From Sphingobacterium bambusae (GTDB lineage: Bacteria; Bacteroidota; Bacteroidia; Sphingobacteriales; Sphingobacteriaceae), in the NCBI RefSeq assembly GCF_033955345.1, contig NZ_CP138332.1, positions 2,976,001 to 3,040,000 of the forward strand: DNA of 64,000 nt, read 5' to 3'. Shown in pieces: positions 34,553 through 43,233 of this stretch (position 1 is the stretch's first letter; every line of letters begins with the position of its first letter). The notes beneath the pieces are model-generated. The model was not told the origin of the DNA, made no database searches, and worked only from the letters and a program-made list of their open reading frames with translations. Both the position numbers and the translations under genes were made by a program.

Positions 34553-35668
34553 ATGCAAAAACAAAAAATAGCACTTGTTAACGGACAAATCATCAATGGG
34601 CATGATGTATTTCTGGGCCACGGATTGCTTATGGATGCGGGGCGGATTCAGGGGATATTTCCTAGACAAAATATTCCAGTGGATTACACTCAGGTTGACG
34701 TACATAAAAGCATCATCTGTCCGGGACTCATAGATCTACAGATTTACGGAACGGGGAATGATCTGTTCTCTGCGGAACTAACCGTGGATAGCTTAGGCCG
34801 AATCGAAGATGGCTTGCTGAGGCAGGGATGTACGTCCTTCATGTTGACTTTGGCAACCAATAGTGCTGCTGTGTTTAAGGAGGCTATTCACGTCTTTCAA
34901 CAAGCTCCGAGGAAGACCGCCTTAGGTTTGCATTTGGAAGGCCCCTTTCTGAATGCAGCAAAAAAAGGAGCGCACCCAGCGGAACATATGCTTATCCCAT
35001 CACTTGAAAATATAGAAAGTTTATTGTCTGAAGACCAAGGTGCAGTCAAGATGATGACCGTCGCGCCGGAGTTGATTCATCAAGCGGCTATCGATGTACT
35101 ACAGAGACGCGGCATCTTGCTGAGTGCGGGACATAGCGCAGCCTCATTTGAAGAAGCGATGCTCGGATTTTCGAAGGGAATACCTGCAGTGACGCATCTA
35201 TGGAATGCCATGTCGAGTTTCCACCATCGCGATACCGGACTGCCTGGAGCTACCGTTCGGCATGAAGGTGTAATGGCTTCCATCATTGCAGACGGCGTGC
35301 ACGTGGATTTTGAGGCGCTGAAAATTAGTAAACAGTTGTTGGGCGAGCGGCTTTTCCTTATCACAGATGCGGTAGCAGCCTGCGACAAGGATATTTATCA
35401 ACATGTGCGGCATGAGGATCACTACACGATGCCGGATGGTACCCTTAGCGGTTCTGCACTCACACTGCTGCAAGCCGTGAAGAATTGTGTTGAGCATGCA
35501 GATATCGCGTTGGACGAGGCTTTACGAATGGCTACATCCTACCCTGCGCAGCTTTTGGGAAGAACAGATATCGGAAATCTAAACAGCGGATCTTTGGCTA
35601 ATGTGTTGGTGTTCGATGCTGATTTTGTGCTGCAACAGGTGTATCTTGAAGGAGAACGTTTCGCTTAA
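34553..35668 (+). CDS. nagA: N-acetylglucosamine-6-phosphate deacetylase
   Basis: It converts GlcNAc-6-phosphate to GlcN-6-phosphate and acetate, the step after MurQ in murein sugar breakdown. The amidohydrolase shows the metal-site motif LGLHLEGPFLNAAKKGAHP (about residue 123), SAGHSAASFEEA, VTHLWNAMSSFHHRDTG and LITDAVAAC (catalytic Asp). The ATG at 34553 is preferred: it has a GAGGG Shine-Dalgarno six bases ahead, whereas an in-frame ATG 42 bases upstream has none and adds 14 unneeded residues. At 371 residues it is full-length. It leads the peptidoglycan-linked block. Confidence 0.94.
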   Translation: MQKQKIALVNGQIINGHDVFLGHGLLMDAGRIQGIFPRQNIPVDYTQVDVHKSIICPGLIDLQIYGTGNDLFSAELTVDSLGRIEDGLLRQGCTSFMLTLATNSAAVFKEAIHVFQQAPRKTALGLHLEGPFLNAAKKGAHPAEHMLIPSLENIESLLSEDQGAVKMMTVAPELIHQAAIDVLQRRGILLSAGHSAASFEEAMLGFSKGIPAVTHLWNAMSSFHHRDTGLPGATVRHEGVMASIIADGVHVDFEALKISKQLLGERLFLITDAVAACDKDIYQHVRHEDHYTMPDGTLSGSALTLLQAVKNCVEHADIALDEALRMATSYPAQLLGRTDIGNLNSGSLANVLVFDADFVLQQVYLEGERFA

Positions 35669-35725
35669 AAAAGATAAGTAACGGACTAAAATAGGGCATT
35701 TTTCGTCGCGTAGGCTTAAAAAGTG

Positions 35726-35733
35726 TAGTTTTG
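35726..35733 (+). promoter_or_regulatory. Candidate -7 box for the first GHL10 gene
   Basis: TAGTTTTG (exact TAnnTTTG) sits seven bases before the ATG at 35740; transcription would start practically at the start codon. Confidence 0.45.
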
Positions 35734-35739
35734 CAATCT

Positions 35740-37383
35740 ATGAATTTGAAACCGATAAAAAGTGCAGCAGCTTTGACCCTTGTGGCATCTGTACTGCTGT
35801 TTTCTTGTGCATCGCGTAAGAATAGAAAAAAGGCAAAGGAGCTGAAGTCTCCTGCTGTCGAGCTTGTGCTAGCGGATACCGCGAAATTGGATAAGCCATT
35901 GTCTGCGGTCACGCCTCCAGTCGTGACACGGGCGAAGCCCGCGGCAGACGCCCCTATTGAAGCCCCCTTGCGTGTAGAACTGCCGACGGTGAGCCGTGAG
36001 TTCCGCGGGGCTTGGGTTGCTACGGTCGCCAATATCAATTGGCCCACGAAAGGTAATTACAACACGGAATCTCAAAAACAGGAAGCTATTGAGTTGCTTG
36101 ACTTCCTAAAAGATAATAATTTTAATGCCGTTATTTTTCAGGTTAGACCATCCGGAGATGCCCTGTATGATAGTCCTTATGAACCATGGTCCTATTTTTT
36201 GACGGGCACAACCGGTAAGCGTCCTGCTCCTTACTATGACCCATTGACATTTTGGGTAGAGGAAGCGCATAAAAGAGGCTTGGAGCTTCATGTGTGGTTA
36301 AATCCATATCGCGCTCACCATTCTAGTGGAGGAGCGGTTGGTAGCGAGTCAATGGTACGCAAGGCTCCCGAGATGGTGCTGCGGCTGCGCAACGGGATGT
36401 ATTGGTTCGATCCGGCAAATCCTAAAACACAAGACCACGCGGCAAAAGTGGTCATGGATATTGTGAAACGCTACGATATTGATGGGGTGCACTTTGATGA
36501 CTACTTCTATCCCTACGCCGAGTATAATGGTGGAGCTGACTTCCCTGATGACGCATCGTGGAGTGCCTACCGTGGCTCCGGAGGCAAACTTTCGCGAGGC
36601 GATTGGCGTAGAGATAATGTGAATCGCTTTATCGAAAGGGTATATAAAGGCATTAAGGCCGAAAAAAACTACGTGAAATTCGGAATCAGTCCTTTTGGTA
36701 TCTGGAAGCCTGGCTATCCGGCCGGAATCACGGGTTCTTCGCAATATGATGAGTTGTATGCCGACGCTAAACTATGGTTGAATCGTGGGTGGATCGATTA
36801 TTTTACCCCACAGCTTTACTGGCCGATTGATCCGGCGCGGCAGAGCTTTACAGCACTTTTGCGCTGGTGGGAGTCCGAAAATACGCAAAAGAGGCATGTG
36901 TGGCCAGGCTTGAATACGGTGGAAGTGCGCTCGCCAAATCGGCCGCAGGAAATCGTTCGCCAAATAGAGGCCACCCGGCAGCTTATCCCCAACAGTGTGG
37001 GCGCCGCACATTGGAGTATTGCGGGCTTGACCAAAAGTCCCAATATGGTGCGCGCGTTGAAAGACGGACCCTACCATAGCAAAGCCCTAATACCGAGGAC
37101 GCCGTGGTTGCAGGTTAATCCGCTATTGGCACCTACATTGATCTTGACCTCCGAGAAGAGTAGCGTATTTGCAAAATGGCTACACAAACAGCCTGATCAG
37201 GTTTTTCAATGGGTAGCATATGCGCAGTATGGCGATGTGTGGGAATATGAGATCCTTGATGGCAGGCAGAGCGAAAGAAGCTTTCCGAAAATGAAAAACG
37301 GCCGAGAACTAAGGGCTATTGCGATAAAGGCCATAGATCGTTTAAGCAATGAGAGTGAGTATGTTGCTAAAAGAGCAATTTAG
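35740..37383 (+). CDS. GHL10 (DUF187) glycosyl hydrolase-like lipoprotein, copy 1
   Basis: A 547-residue outer- or inner-membrane lipoprotein (lipobox LLFSC, Cys 23). After a linker of ~65 residues the GHL10 TIM-barrel domain starts: FRGAWVATVANINWPTKGN, VIFQVRPSGDALYDS, ELHVWLNPYRAH, DGVHFDDYFYPYAEY (acidic active-site strand) and FGISPFGIWKPG. E. coli DigH (YddW), a GHL10 protein, binds peptidoglycan stripped of peptides and cuts the glycan; a similar role is likely here given nagA and the amidase on either side. Gene start overrides an in-frame TTG at 35731. Its terminator abuts the next gene. Confidence 0.88.
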   Translation: MNLKPIKSAAALTLVASVLLFSCASRKNRKKAKELKSPAVELVLADTAKLDKPLSAVTPPVVTRAKPAADAPIEAPLRVELPTVSREFRGAWVATVANINWPTKGNYNTESQKQEAIELLDFLKDNNFNAVIFQVRPSGDALYDSPYEPWSYFLTGTTGKRPAPYYDPLTFWVEEAHKRGLELHVWLNPYRAHHSSGGAVGSESMVRKAPEMVLRLRNGMYWFDPANPKTQDHAAKVVMDIVKRYDIDGVHFDDYFYPYAEYNGGADFPDDASWSAYRGSGGKLSRGDWRRDNVNRFIERVYKGIKAEKNYVKFGISPFGIWKPGYPAGITGSSQYDELYADAKLWLNRGWIDYFTPQLYWPIDPARQSFTALLRWWESENTQKRHVWPGLNTVEVRSPNRPQEIVRQIEATRQLIPNSVGAAHWSIAGLTKSPNMVRALKDGPYHSKALIPRTPWLQVNPLLAPTLILTSEKSSVFAKWLHKQPDQVFQWVAYAQYGDVWEYEILDGRQSERSFPKMKNGRELRAIAIKAIDRLSNESEYVAKRAI

Positions 37384-37405
37384 TACTATAACTAATAATT
37401 TACAG

Positions 37406-37438
37406 AACTACCTAAAATTTTTGGGTAGTTTTGTTTTT
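37406..37438 (+). terminator. Terminator after the first GHL10 gene, touching the amidase start
   Basis: A 7-bp stem (AACTACC / GGTAGTT) with an 11-base loop is followed by TTGTTTTTA, ending one base before the amidase ATG. The 3' arm also holds the -7 box of the amidase (37426-37433). Confidence 0.65.
37426..37433 (+). promoter_or_regulatory. Candidate -7 box for the amidase, inside the terminator
   Basis: TAGTTTTG matches TAnnTTTG and is six bases before the ATG at 37439. It is made from the 3' arm and T-tract of the upstream terminator, so the amidase mRNA would be nearly leaderless. Confidence 0.4.
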
Positions 37439-38104
37439 ATGGGTAAGCGGATTGTAGGATTTTTTGTGTTTTTTGTTTGGTGGGTTCTGTCTTTTCAACT
37501 GCGGGCGCAGGAACGCCCTACTATCGTGCAGCGTCCGATTACTTGGAATAGCACACGTGAAGATCTTTCGCTGTCCTATCTGGAACAGCGTCATGGCATC
37601 AAAAGCGCTTCGGTGGAGATCGTTCCAAAGATGGTGGTGGTGCACTGGACGGATGTGCTTTCTGTAAGTAAAACCATCCGTACCTTTGATCCGGTGCAGC
37701 TTCCGGGAAGGCCCGGCCTCAAGAAAGCTAGTCTGCTAAATGTTTCTGCACAGTTTGTTATTGGACGAGATGGTACGATTTTTCAGCTCCTTCCCGAAAC
37801 AACTTTCGCTCGCCATACAATAGGTCTCAACTATTGTGCTATTGGGATAGAAAATATAGGGTCTGCCCGTTATCCGCTAACCGAAGCGCAGCTCAAAGCC
37901 AATACAGCCTTGATCAAATATTTGATGTCGAAGTATGATATTCAGTATGTCATCGGGCATCACGAGTATCAAGCCTTTCAAGGAACCGAATGGTGGAAAG
38001 AAACCGACCCCGGTTATTTTACCAAGAAATCTGATCCAGGGAATGCTTTTATGGAACAGCTTCGTTTGAACTTGGGCATGCAGCAGTCGATTGTGGCGAA
38101 GTAG
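37439..38104 (+). CDS. Secreted N-acetylmuramoyl-L-alanine amidase (amidase_2 family)
   Basis: It cuts the bond between MurNAc and the stem peptide, yielding denuded glycan. The ATG at 37439 gives a signal peptide (ending QLRAQ), while the longer open frame overlapping the GHL10 gene does not. Zinc-amidase motifs: VVVHWTDV (first His), VSAQFVIGRDGTIFQLLPE, HTIGLNYCAIGIENIG and IGHHEYQ; the last ligand-type Asp lies in DPGYFTKKSDPG. About 221 residues. Located between GHL10 and the SusC gene, consistent with a periplasmic role in murein turnover (inference). Confidence 0.9.
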   Translation: MGKRIVGFFVFFVWWVLSFQLRAQERPTIVQRPITWNSTREDLSLSYLEQRHGIKSASVEIVPKMVVVHWTDVLSVSKTIRTFDPVQLPGRPGLKKASLLNVSAQFVIGRDGTIFQLLPETTFARHTIGLNYCAIGIENIGSARYPLTEAQLKANTALIKYLMSKYDIQYVIGHHEYQAFQGTEWWKETDPGYFTKKSDPGNAFMEQLRLNLGMQQSIVAK

Positions 38105-38313
38105 TGTCATGCGATAAAATCGAAATTTTCGTTTCTAATGACTTGTCTGCTTTTTTTAATATTTTCTTTCCAAGAGTAGGGGTTTTCATCTACTCAATGT
38201 CTGTGTTTTCGTGTTTCTGCATACTTTGTCTGCCTTTTTATGGTTATTTTTATTTAAAAAGTGCATAGTGTTGCAGTTTAAGGAAAAATAACTTACTATT
38301 GCTTGAGAAATAG

Positions 38314-38373
38314 ATGAAAAGACTTCCATTGAGCCTTTTTATGAATAAACTTCAAAACAACTACCATGAATAA
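38314..38373 (+). CDS. Possible 19-residue upstream ORF before susC1
   Basis: A short frame (MKRLPLSLFMNKLQNNYHE) begins at 38314 and its stop (38371-38373) lies five bases inside the susC1 coding sequence, in a different frame. Such overlap would couple the two translationally. No Shine-Dalgarno of note precedes it, and chance occurrence is possible. Confidence 0.22.
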   Translation: MKRLPLSLFMNKLQNNYHE

Positions 38374-41300
38374 AGCTTTACTCGTAGCAGTTGCTTTGGG
38401 AGGTGTGATACAAGGTGCCTATGCAGGCATTGTTCCAGAGATATTTGGGACAAGTTATCATGCATCGCCCAAAGGTAACTTTCCTAATCAAATTGAGGTT
38501 TCCGGAATCGTACGTGATGCTTCTGGACCCGTAGCTGGTGTAACTGTAACGGTGGTCGGTACCTCCGCCGTCGCACAGACCGATCAGAACGGAGCCTTCT
38601 CCATTTCGGCAGCATCAGGCAACACACTGCGCTTTTCTGCAATCGGCTACAAATCCAAGGATGTGTCCGTCGAGGGTTCGACCGCAAACGTGCTGTTGGA
38701 AAATGATGATACCTCGTTGGATGAGGTGATTGTCACAGCCCTAGGCATAAAACGGGAGAAAAAGGCACTGGGATATGCTGCGCAGGATATTAATGCTGAT
38801 GAGCTTATGAAAAATAAGAATCCAAATATTATTAATTCGTTGAACGGAAAAATTGCTGGTGTGAATGTTACAAATTCCGGCGGCGCGCCAGGAGCCTCTT
38901 CTAATATCGTGATTCGTGGTGGAACTTCTTTGGAGCGCGATAACCAACCTCTTTTTGTTATCGATGGTGTTCCCATGGATAATTCAACTGGGCAAGGAGA
39001 TAACTCCGCATTTGATGGAAATACCAATATTTCAACGACTAATGGAAACCGAGCGCTCGATCTGAATCCTGAAGACATAGAATCGATCTCCGTTTTGAAA
39101 GGGCCATCTGCTGCTGCGCTTTATGGATTGCGAGCTGCTTCTGGAGCTGTGGTTATTACAACGAAGAAGGGTAAAGATGGAGCTACACAGGCATCTATCA
39201 GCTCCCGATTTGGAACGAATTGGGTGAATAAGCTTCCCGAGCAGCAAACGTTATATGGTCAAGGGTCCTATTACAATGGATCTCTCGTCGAGCAAACCTT
39301 TGAGTCTTGGGGAGATCCCATTGCAGCTGGAGAACTGCGCTATAACAATTTGCGCGACTTTTATGAAACAGCAACTTCCTACGACAATTCTTTTAACATT
39401 TCTGGTGGATCGGCAAAAGGGAATTTCTTTTTATCGGGATCTAACATATATCAAACTGGTGTGGTTCCAACGACAGATTTTAATCGATCGACTGTTAGAT
39501 TCAATGGTGAGCAGAAGCTTGGACGTGTTACCGTCGGCGCAAATGCTTCGTATGCTATGAGTGATACACGTAAAACACTAACCGGATCTGGGCTGTGGGG
39601 GGCAGGAGGAAATGGCTATATGGAAGGCGTCCTGATTTGGCCGGGCAATGCGAATATGAAAGATTATTTAAATCCAGATGGTTCCAATAAGCTTCTACTC
39701 CCGGAAGTAGCTTTAGAAAATAATATGGATAATCCTTATTGGTTAATTAATAAGAATCCTCAAAATGACAAGACGGATCGGATCATTGGAAATATTTATA
39801 CCAATATTAATGTTGCGGATTGGTTTGATATTACATATAGACTCGGTATAGATAATTTTACTACGCAGTTTAATTCATTGGTGTCTGAAGGTTCGAGTGT
39901 GAAATTGGCATGGCAACAGGGGATGATGTCGAATACGGATAGAAAATACCAATACCTGAATAGCAATTTGATGTTGAATTTCAAGAAGCAAGTGAACGAT
40001 TGGGACTTTGGTCTTTTGCTGGGTACGACTGCTGAGGATACAAAAATCAAATCTACATCCGTGAGAGGTGAGGGGTTTGTCATTAAAGGATTCGAGAGCA
40101 TTGAAAATTTTGATCAAACGGATAAGTATTATGCACAGGTATTTAATGACAAGAGATTAGTCGGTGTATATGGTGATTTAAGGATCGGGTATAAAAACTA
40201 TGCTTACTTGAACTTTACAGGGAGAAATGACTGGTCTTCCACTTTACCAATAGCGAATAGATCATTCTTCTACCCATCGGTTTCAGGATCATTTATTTTT
40301 ACAGAATTATTGGCAAAGAACGATTTCTTGACATTTGGTAAGTTACGAGCGTCATGGGCTTCGGTAGGCAAGGATGCTACTCCTTACGTTACCAATACTT
40401 ACCTTTTTGGCCCGGAATTAACGATAGGCGGAGGATTTAGAAATCACTGGACAAGAGGGAATAACCAGTTGCAACCAGAAAAAACTAACGCTTTCGAGGT
40501 AGGAACTGATTTACGTTTCTTAAAAGATCGCTTGGGCTTGGAGTTTACCTATTATCAAACAAATTCAATCAACCAAATTTTACAACCAAGAGTTTCCAAT
40601 GCTACGGGCTATATCTTGACATACTACAATATTGGGGAGCTGAACAATAAAGGTATTGAGTTGACTTTAAATGCGACACCCATAAAAAGGGAAAATTTCA
40701 CTTGGAATACGGCATTGAATCTATCGCACAATACGGGTAGGGTGGCTGAATTGATAGGCGGATTGGATATTTTATATGTCACCGATGTGCAGGTAGGAAC
40801 TGGTAAAGCTGCATCTTATAATGACGGAGATTTTATGGCTTTGAGTGGTTCCGTTTGGCAAACAGATGATGATGGAAATCTTTTGCTAGACTACGCGACA
40901 GGAAGACCACTGACAACCAATACAACGACGACTTATGTAGGAAACAGAGAGCCTGATTTTATTGGCGGATGGAACAACTCCTTCACATATAAAAATTGGG
41001 ATCTTTCGTTTTTATTTGATTTTCGTAAAGGAGGTGATGTCTATAACGCATCGGAATATTTGATGACCGTGTATGGTACAGGCCAAAAGACTGGACAGCG
41101 AGGAGAGACGTTGCAGTTTACAGGCCGTGCATTGAATCCTGAGACGCAGCAATATGAGACGATTACGAGAGATGTTGTGGCAGATGAGGCATTTTATAAA
41201 GATGTATACACAAAGCACACACCAAATTTTATAGAAAATGTCAATTGGTTCAGATTACGCTCTGTTTCGTTGAGTTATTCGTTAAACACGGAATATCTCA

Positions 41301-41497
41301 AAAGAAGCAAGTTTATCAAGGGGGCAACCTTTAATGCTACGGGGAACAATCTTTGGCTGCTTACGAACTATTCAGGTGTAGATCCTGAGACTAGCGCTGC
41401 AGGAGCTGGCGTTGTCGGTTCTGGCTCTGTGGGTGTTGATTACGCGGGAGTTCCCGCAACAGCCGGATTTACGGTAGGTGTTAACTTAAAATTTTAG
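38366..41497 (+). CDS. SusC/RagA-type TonB-dependent transporter, pair 1
   Basis: A 1043-residue outer-membrane importer. After a signal peptide (ending GAYA) comes a carboxypeptidase-like CNA_B domain (VSGIVRDASGPVAGVTVTVV, about residues 47-115), a TonB-box region (DEVIVTALGIKREKK), the plug (NIINSLNGKIAGVNVTNSGG, IVIRGGTSL, DGVPMDN) and a long beta-barrel ending GFTVGVNLKF. SusC proteins take up oligosaccharides together with a SusD lipoprotein. Cargo is not readable from the sequence, but its setting suggests murein-derived glycans (inference). The SusD partner begins three bases after its stop. Confidence 0.95.
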   Translation: MNKALLVAVALGGVIQGAYAGIVPEIFGTSYHASPKGNFPNQIEVSGIVRDASGPVAGVTVTVVGTSAVAQTDQNGAFSISAASGNTLRFSAIGYKSKDVSVEGSTANVLLENDDTSLDEVIVTALGIKREKKALGYAAQDINADELMKNKNPNIINSLNGKIAGVNVTNSGGAPGASSNIVIRGGTSLERDNQPLFVIDGVPMDNSTGQGDNSAFDGNTNISTTNGNRALDLNPEDIESISVLKGPSAAALYGLRAASGAVVITTKKGKDGATQASISSRFGTNWVNKLPEQQTLYGQGSYYNGSLVEQTFESWGDPIAAGELRYNNLRDFYETATSYDNSFNISGGSAKGNFFLSGSNIYQTGVVPTTDFNRSTVRFNGEQKLGRVTVGANASYAMSDTRKTLTGSGLWGAGGNGYMEGVLIWPGNANMKDYLNPDGSNKLLLPEVALENNMDNPYWLINKNPQNDKTDRIIGNIYTNINVADWFDITYRLGIDNFTTQFNSLVSEGSSVKLAWQQGMMSNTDRKYQYLNSNLMLNFKKQVNDWDFGLLLGTTAEDTKIKSTSVRGEGFVIKGFESIENFDQTDKYYAQVFNDKRLVGVYGDLRIGYKNYAYLNFTGRNDWSSTLPIANRSFFYPSVSGSFIFTELLAKNDFLTFGKLRASWASVGKDATPYVTNTYLFGPELTIGGGFRNHWTRGNNQLQPEKTNAFEVGTDLRFLKDRLGLEFTYYQTNSINQILQPRVSNATGYILTYYNIGELNNKGIELTLNATPIKRENFTWNTALNLSHNTGRVAELIGGLDILYVTDVQVGTGKAASYNDGDFMALSGSVWQTDDDGNLLLDYATGRPLTTNTTTTYVGNREPDFIGGWNNSFTYKNWDLSFLFDFRKGGDVYNASEYLMTVYGTGQKTGQRGETLQFTGRALNPETQQYETITRDVVADEAFYKDVYTKHTPNFIENVNWFRLRSVSLSYSLNTEYLKRSKFIKGATFNATGNNLWLLTNYSGVDPETSAAGAGVVGSGSVGVDYAGVPATAGFTVGVNLKF

Positions 41498-41500
41498 AAG

Positions 41501-43141
41501 ATGAAGAAGATATTATACCTTTTGGCCATATTGGGCAGTTTTTTTCTGGAAGGCTGTAACAAATGGTTGGATATTAATAATAATCCCAATAGCGCAAATT
41601 CGACTGTTCCTTTACCGGAGCAACGTCTGCCTTCCATACTTGCTCAATTTGCGGATGGGTACGAAAGTGCGGGTACAAGAGCTGTCCATGTGACCCATCA
41701 ATTAGCAAATGTTTATGGGGCAACTACGCGCAACTACTTGCTTACACGGTGGTACTCCGACGCCGCTGCTGCGAATTGGCCTTGGCAAGCTTGGTATGTA
41801 AATACCGCGGTAAACATTCAGCCTATGATAGAGGCTGCCGAAAAATTGGAGGCTTATCACTATGTTGGTGTGGGCAAGATCATGAAGGCATGGGGCTTTG
41901 GGTATTTGGCTGACTTTTACGGTATACTACCTTATCGGGAGTTCGATAATCCAGAGATTATCACGCCGGCGTTTGATGATGCTGAGTATGTTTACAGTCA
42001 AGTTATTCCGCTTTTGGATGAGGCGGTTGTAGATCTTCAAAAAACGCAAGGTGTTGCTGCGCCAGATTTGTCTCTAGGAGACACCTATAACCGAGGTAAT
42101 GTGGACAACTGGATTAAGCTTGCTTATGGTTTAAAAGCTAGGTTCTTGTCCCATCTCAACAAAAAATCCGTTTACGATGAAGATGCCATTTTACAGGCGT
42201 TGCAGAACGCTCCTCAGACAGCGGAAGAATCTACTATTTTCCAATATATTGATCAAACGGAAACGACAACTTCTACAGCTCAATCTGCTCTACAATATGT
42301 GAATACATCTGCATCGACTAGATTATCGAAAATGTATTTGGACTACATATTAAATAGATATACCGGTGCGCCAACAGGGGGACAAGATATGCAAGATCCC
42401 CGTTTTCAACTTTTGGTTCCGCATGCTCAAGAACCTGATGGAACACTACGGCCATCTATTGGGGTGGATTTTTCCTCAGATGTGGTCTTAACCGGGCCGG
42501 TAGCTTATAGTTATTCTCCAACGACCAATAAATTTAGCAATAAAGATTCTGTGTACGTACAATTGCGCGAGGCAGTAGCGGCAAATGGAAGGGTTTTGTC
42601 AACGGGAACTTGGTATAACCATAAAGACTCAAAAGGTTTGTTGTTGACTGGCGCCGAGATGAAATTTATTGAAGCGGAAGTTCGTTTTCGAAAGGGTGAG
42701 TCGGCTCTTGCCTTAGCGGCTTACAAAGAGGGGATTCGTATTCATATGCAAATCATGGATATTGCTGCGAATGATATAAGTGGCTTCCTAGCAAGTTCTT
42801 CTGTCATTCAGAACGCTTCTTCATTGACGTTGAGTCATATCATGATTCAGAAATATATCGCGTTATCTTATTCTCCAGAACAATGGGTGGATATGCGTCG
42901 GTTAAACTTTTGTACAGATGCGTCCGGCAATTATAATGAGTTGACAGGTGTATACAAAGGTTATAAGCGGCCTGTACATGTATATACCGAGGCCTATCCT
43001 TCAGCAACAGATTGGCCTCGTCGTTTCGCTATGGCAACCTATGAAGTGAATTATAATAGTCAGCAATTGCGCTTGGCTGCTCCTACATTTGATTTACCAA
43101 CTTATATCAACGAACCGATATGGTGGGATAAGGAAGACTAG
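41501..43141 (+). CDS. SusD/RagB family lipoprotein, pair 1 (SusD-like_2 type)
   Basis: A 546-residue surface lipoprotein (lipobox FLEGC) that binds glycan over the SusC pore. The sequence NKWLDINNNPNSAN and PLPEQRLPSILAQFADG start the mature region, and the TPR-like helices include AVNIQPMIEAAEKLEAYHYVGVGKIMKAWGF; the closing SPEQWVDMRRLNF motif is the SusD-family element. The NNNPNSA start and residue pattern fit the SusD-like_2 (PF12771) branch better than the classical one. It is coupled to susC1 and followed by a strong terminator. Confidence 0.92.
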   Translation: MKKILYLLAILGSFFLEGCNKWLDINNNPNSANSTVPLPEQRLPSILAQFADGYESAGTRAVHVTHQLANVYGATTRNYLLTRWYSDAAAANWPWQAWYVNTAVNIQPMIEAAEKLEAYHYVGVGKIMKAWGFGYLADFYGILPYREFDNPEIITPAFDDAEYVYSQVIPLLDEAVVDLQKTQGVAAPDLSLGDTYNRGNVDNWIKLAYGLKARFLSHLNKKSVYDEDAILQALQNAPQTAEESTIFQYIDQTETTTSTAQSALQYVNTSASTRLSKMYLDYILNRYTGAPTGGQDMQDPRFQLLVPHAQEPDGTLRPSIGVDFSSDVVLTGPVAYSYSPTTNKFSNKDSVYVQLREAVAANGRVLSTGTWYNHKDSKGLLLTGAEMKFIEAEVRFRKGESALALAAYKEGIRIHMQIMDIAANDISGFLASSSVIQNASSLTLSHIMIQKYIALSYSPEQWVDMRRLNFCTDASGNYNELTGVYKGYKRPVHVYTEAYPSATDWPRRFAMATYEVNYNSQQLRLAAPTFDLPTYINEPIWWDKED

Positions 43142-43150
43142 TTCGGCTAT

Positions 43151-43185
43151 AAATTCCCGAAAGTTCGCTTTCGGGAATTTTTTTT
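43151..43185 (+). terminator. Terminator after SusCD pair 1
   Basis: A 13-bp perfect stem (AAATTCCCGAAAG / CTTTCGGGAATTT) with a UUCG tetraloop, followed by eight T. It separates the first SusCD pair from namZ. Confidence 0.93.
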
Positions 43186-43201
43186 ATTAGCATTTCTTGT
43201 T

Positions 43202-43209
43202 TATGTTTG
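43202..43209 (+). promoter_or_regulatory. Candidate -7 box for namZ
   Basis: TATGTTTG, exact TAnnTTTG match, 24 bases before the namZ ATG. The shared AAAAACGCAT element (43220-43229) sits between this box and the start codon. Confidence 0.5.
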
Positions 43210-43219
43210 TTGTACAATT

Positions 43220-43229
43220 AAAAACGCAT
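43220..43229 (+). promoter_or_regulatory. Shared 10-bp element, namZ copy
   Basis: AAAAACGCAT, also present upstream of susC2 (44535-44544) and, inverted, upstream of murQ (55108-55117). Here it lies downstream of the expected transcription start, a place where a bound protein would block elongation. Confidence 0.4.
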
Positions 43230-43233
43230 AAAT

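Noticed and set aside
36106-37079. Several short minus-strand frames within the first GHL10 gene
   Set aside because: All are antisense to a full-length coding sequence with conserved barrel motifs.
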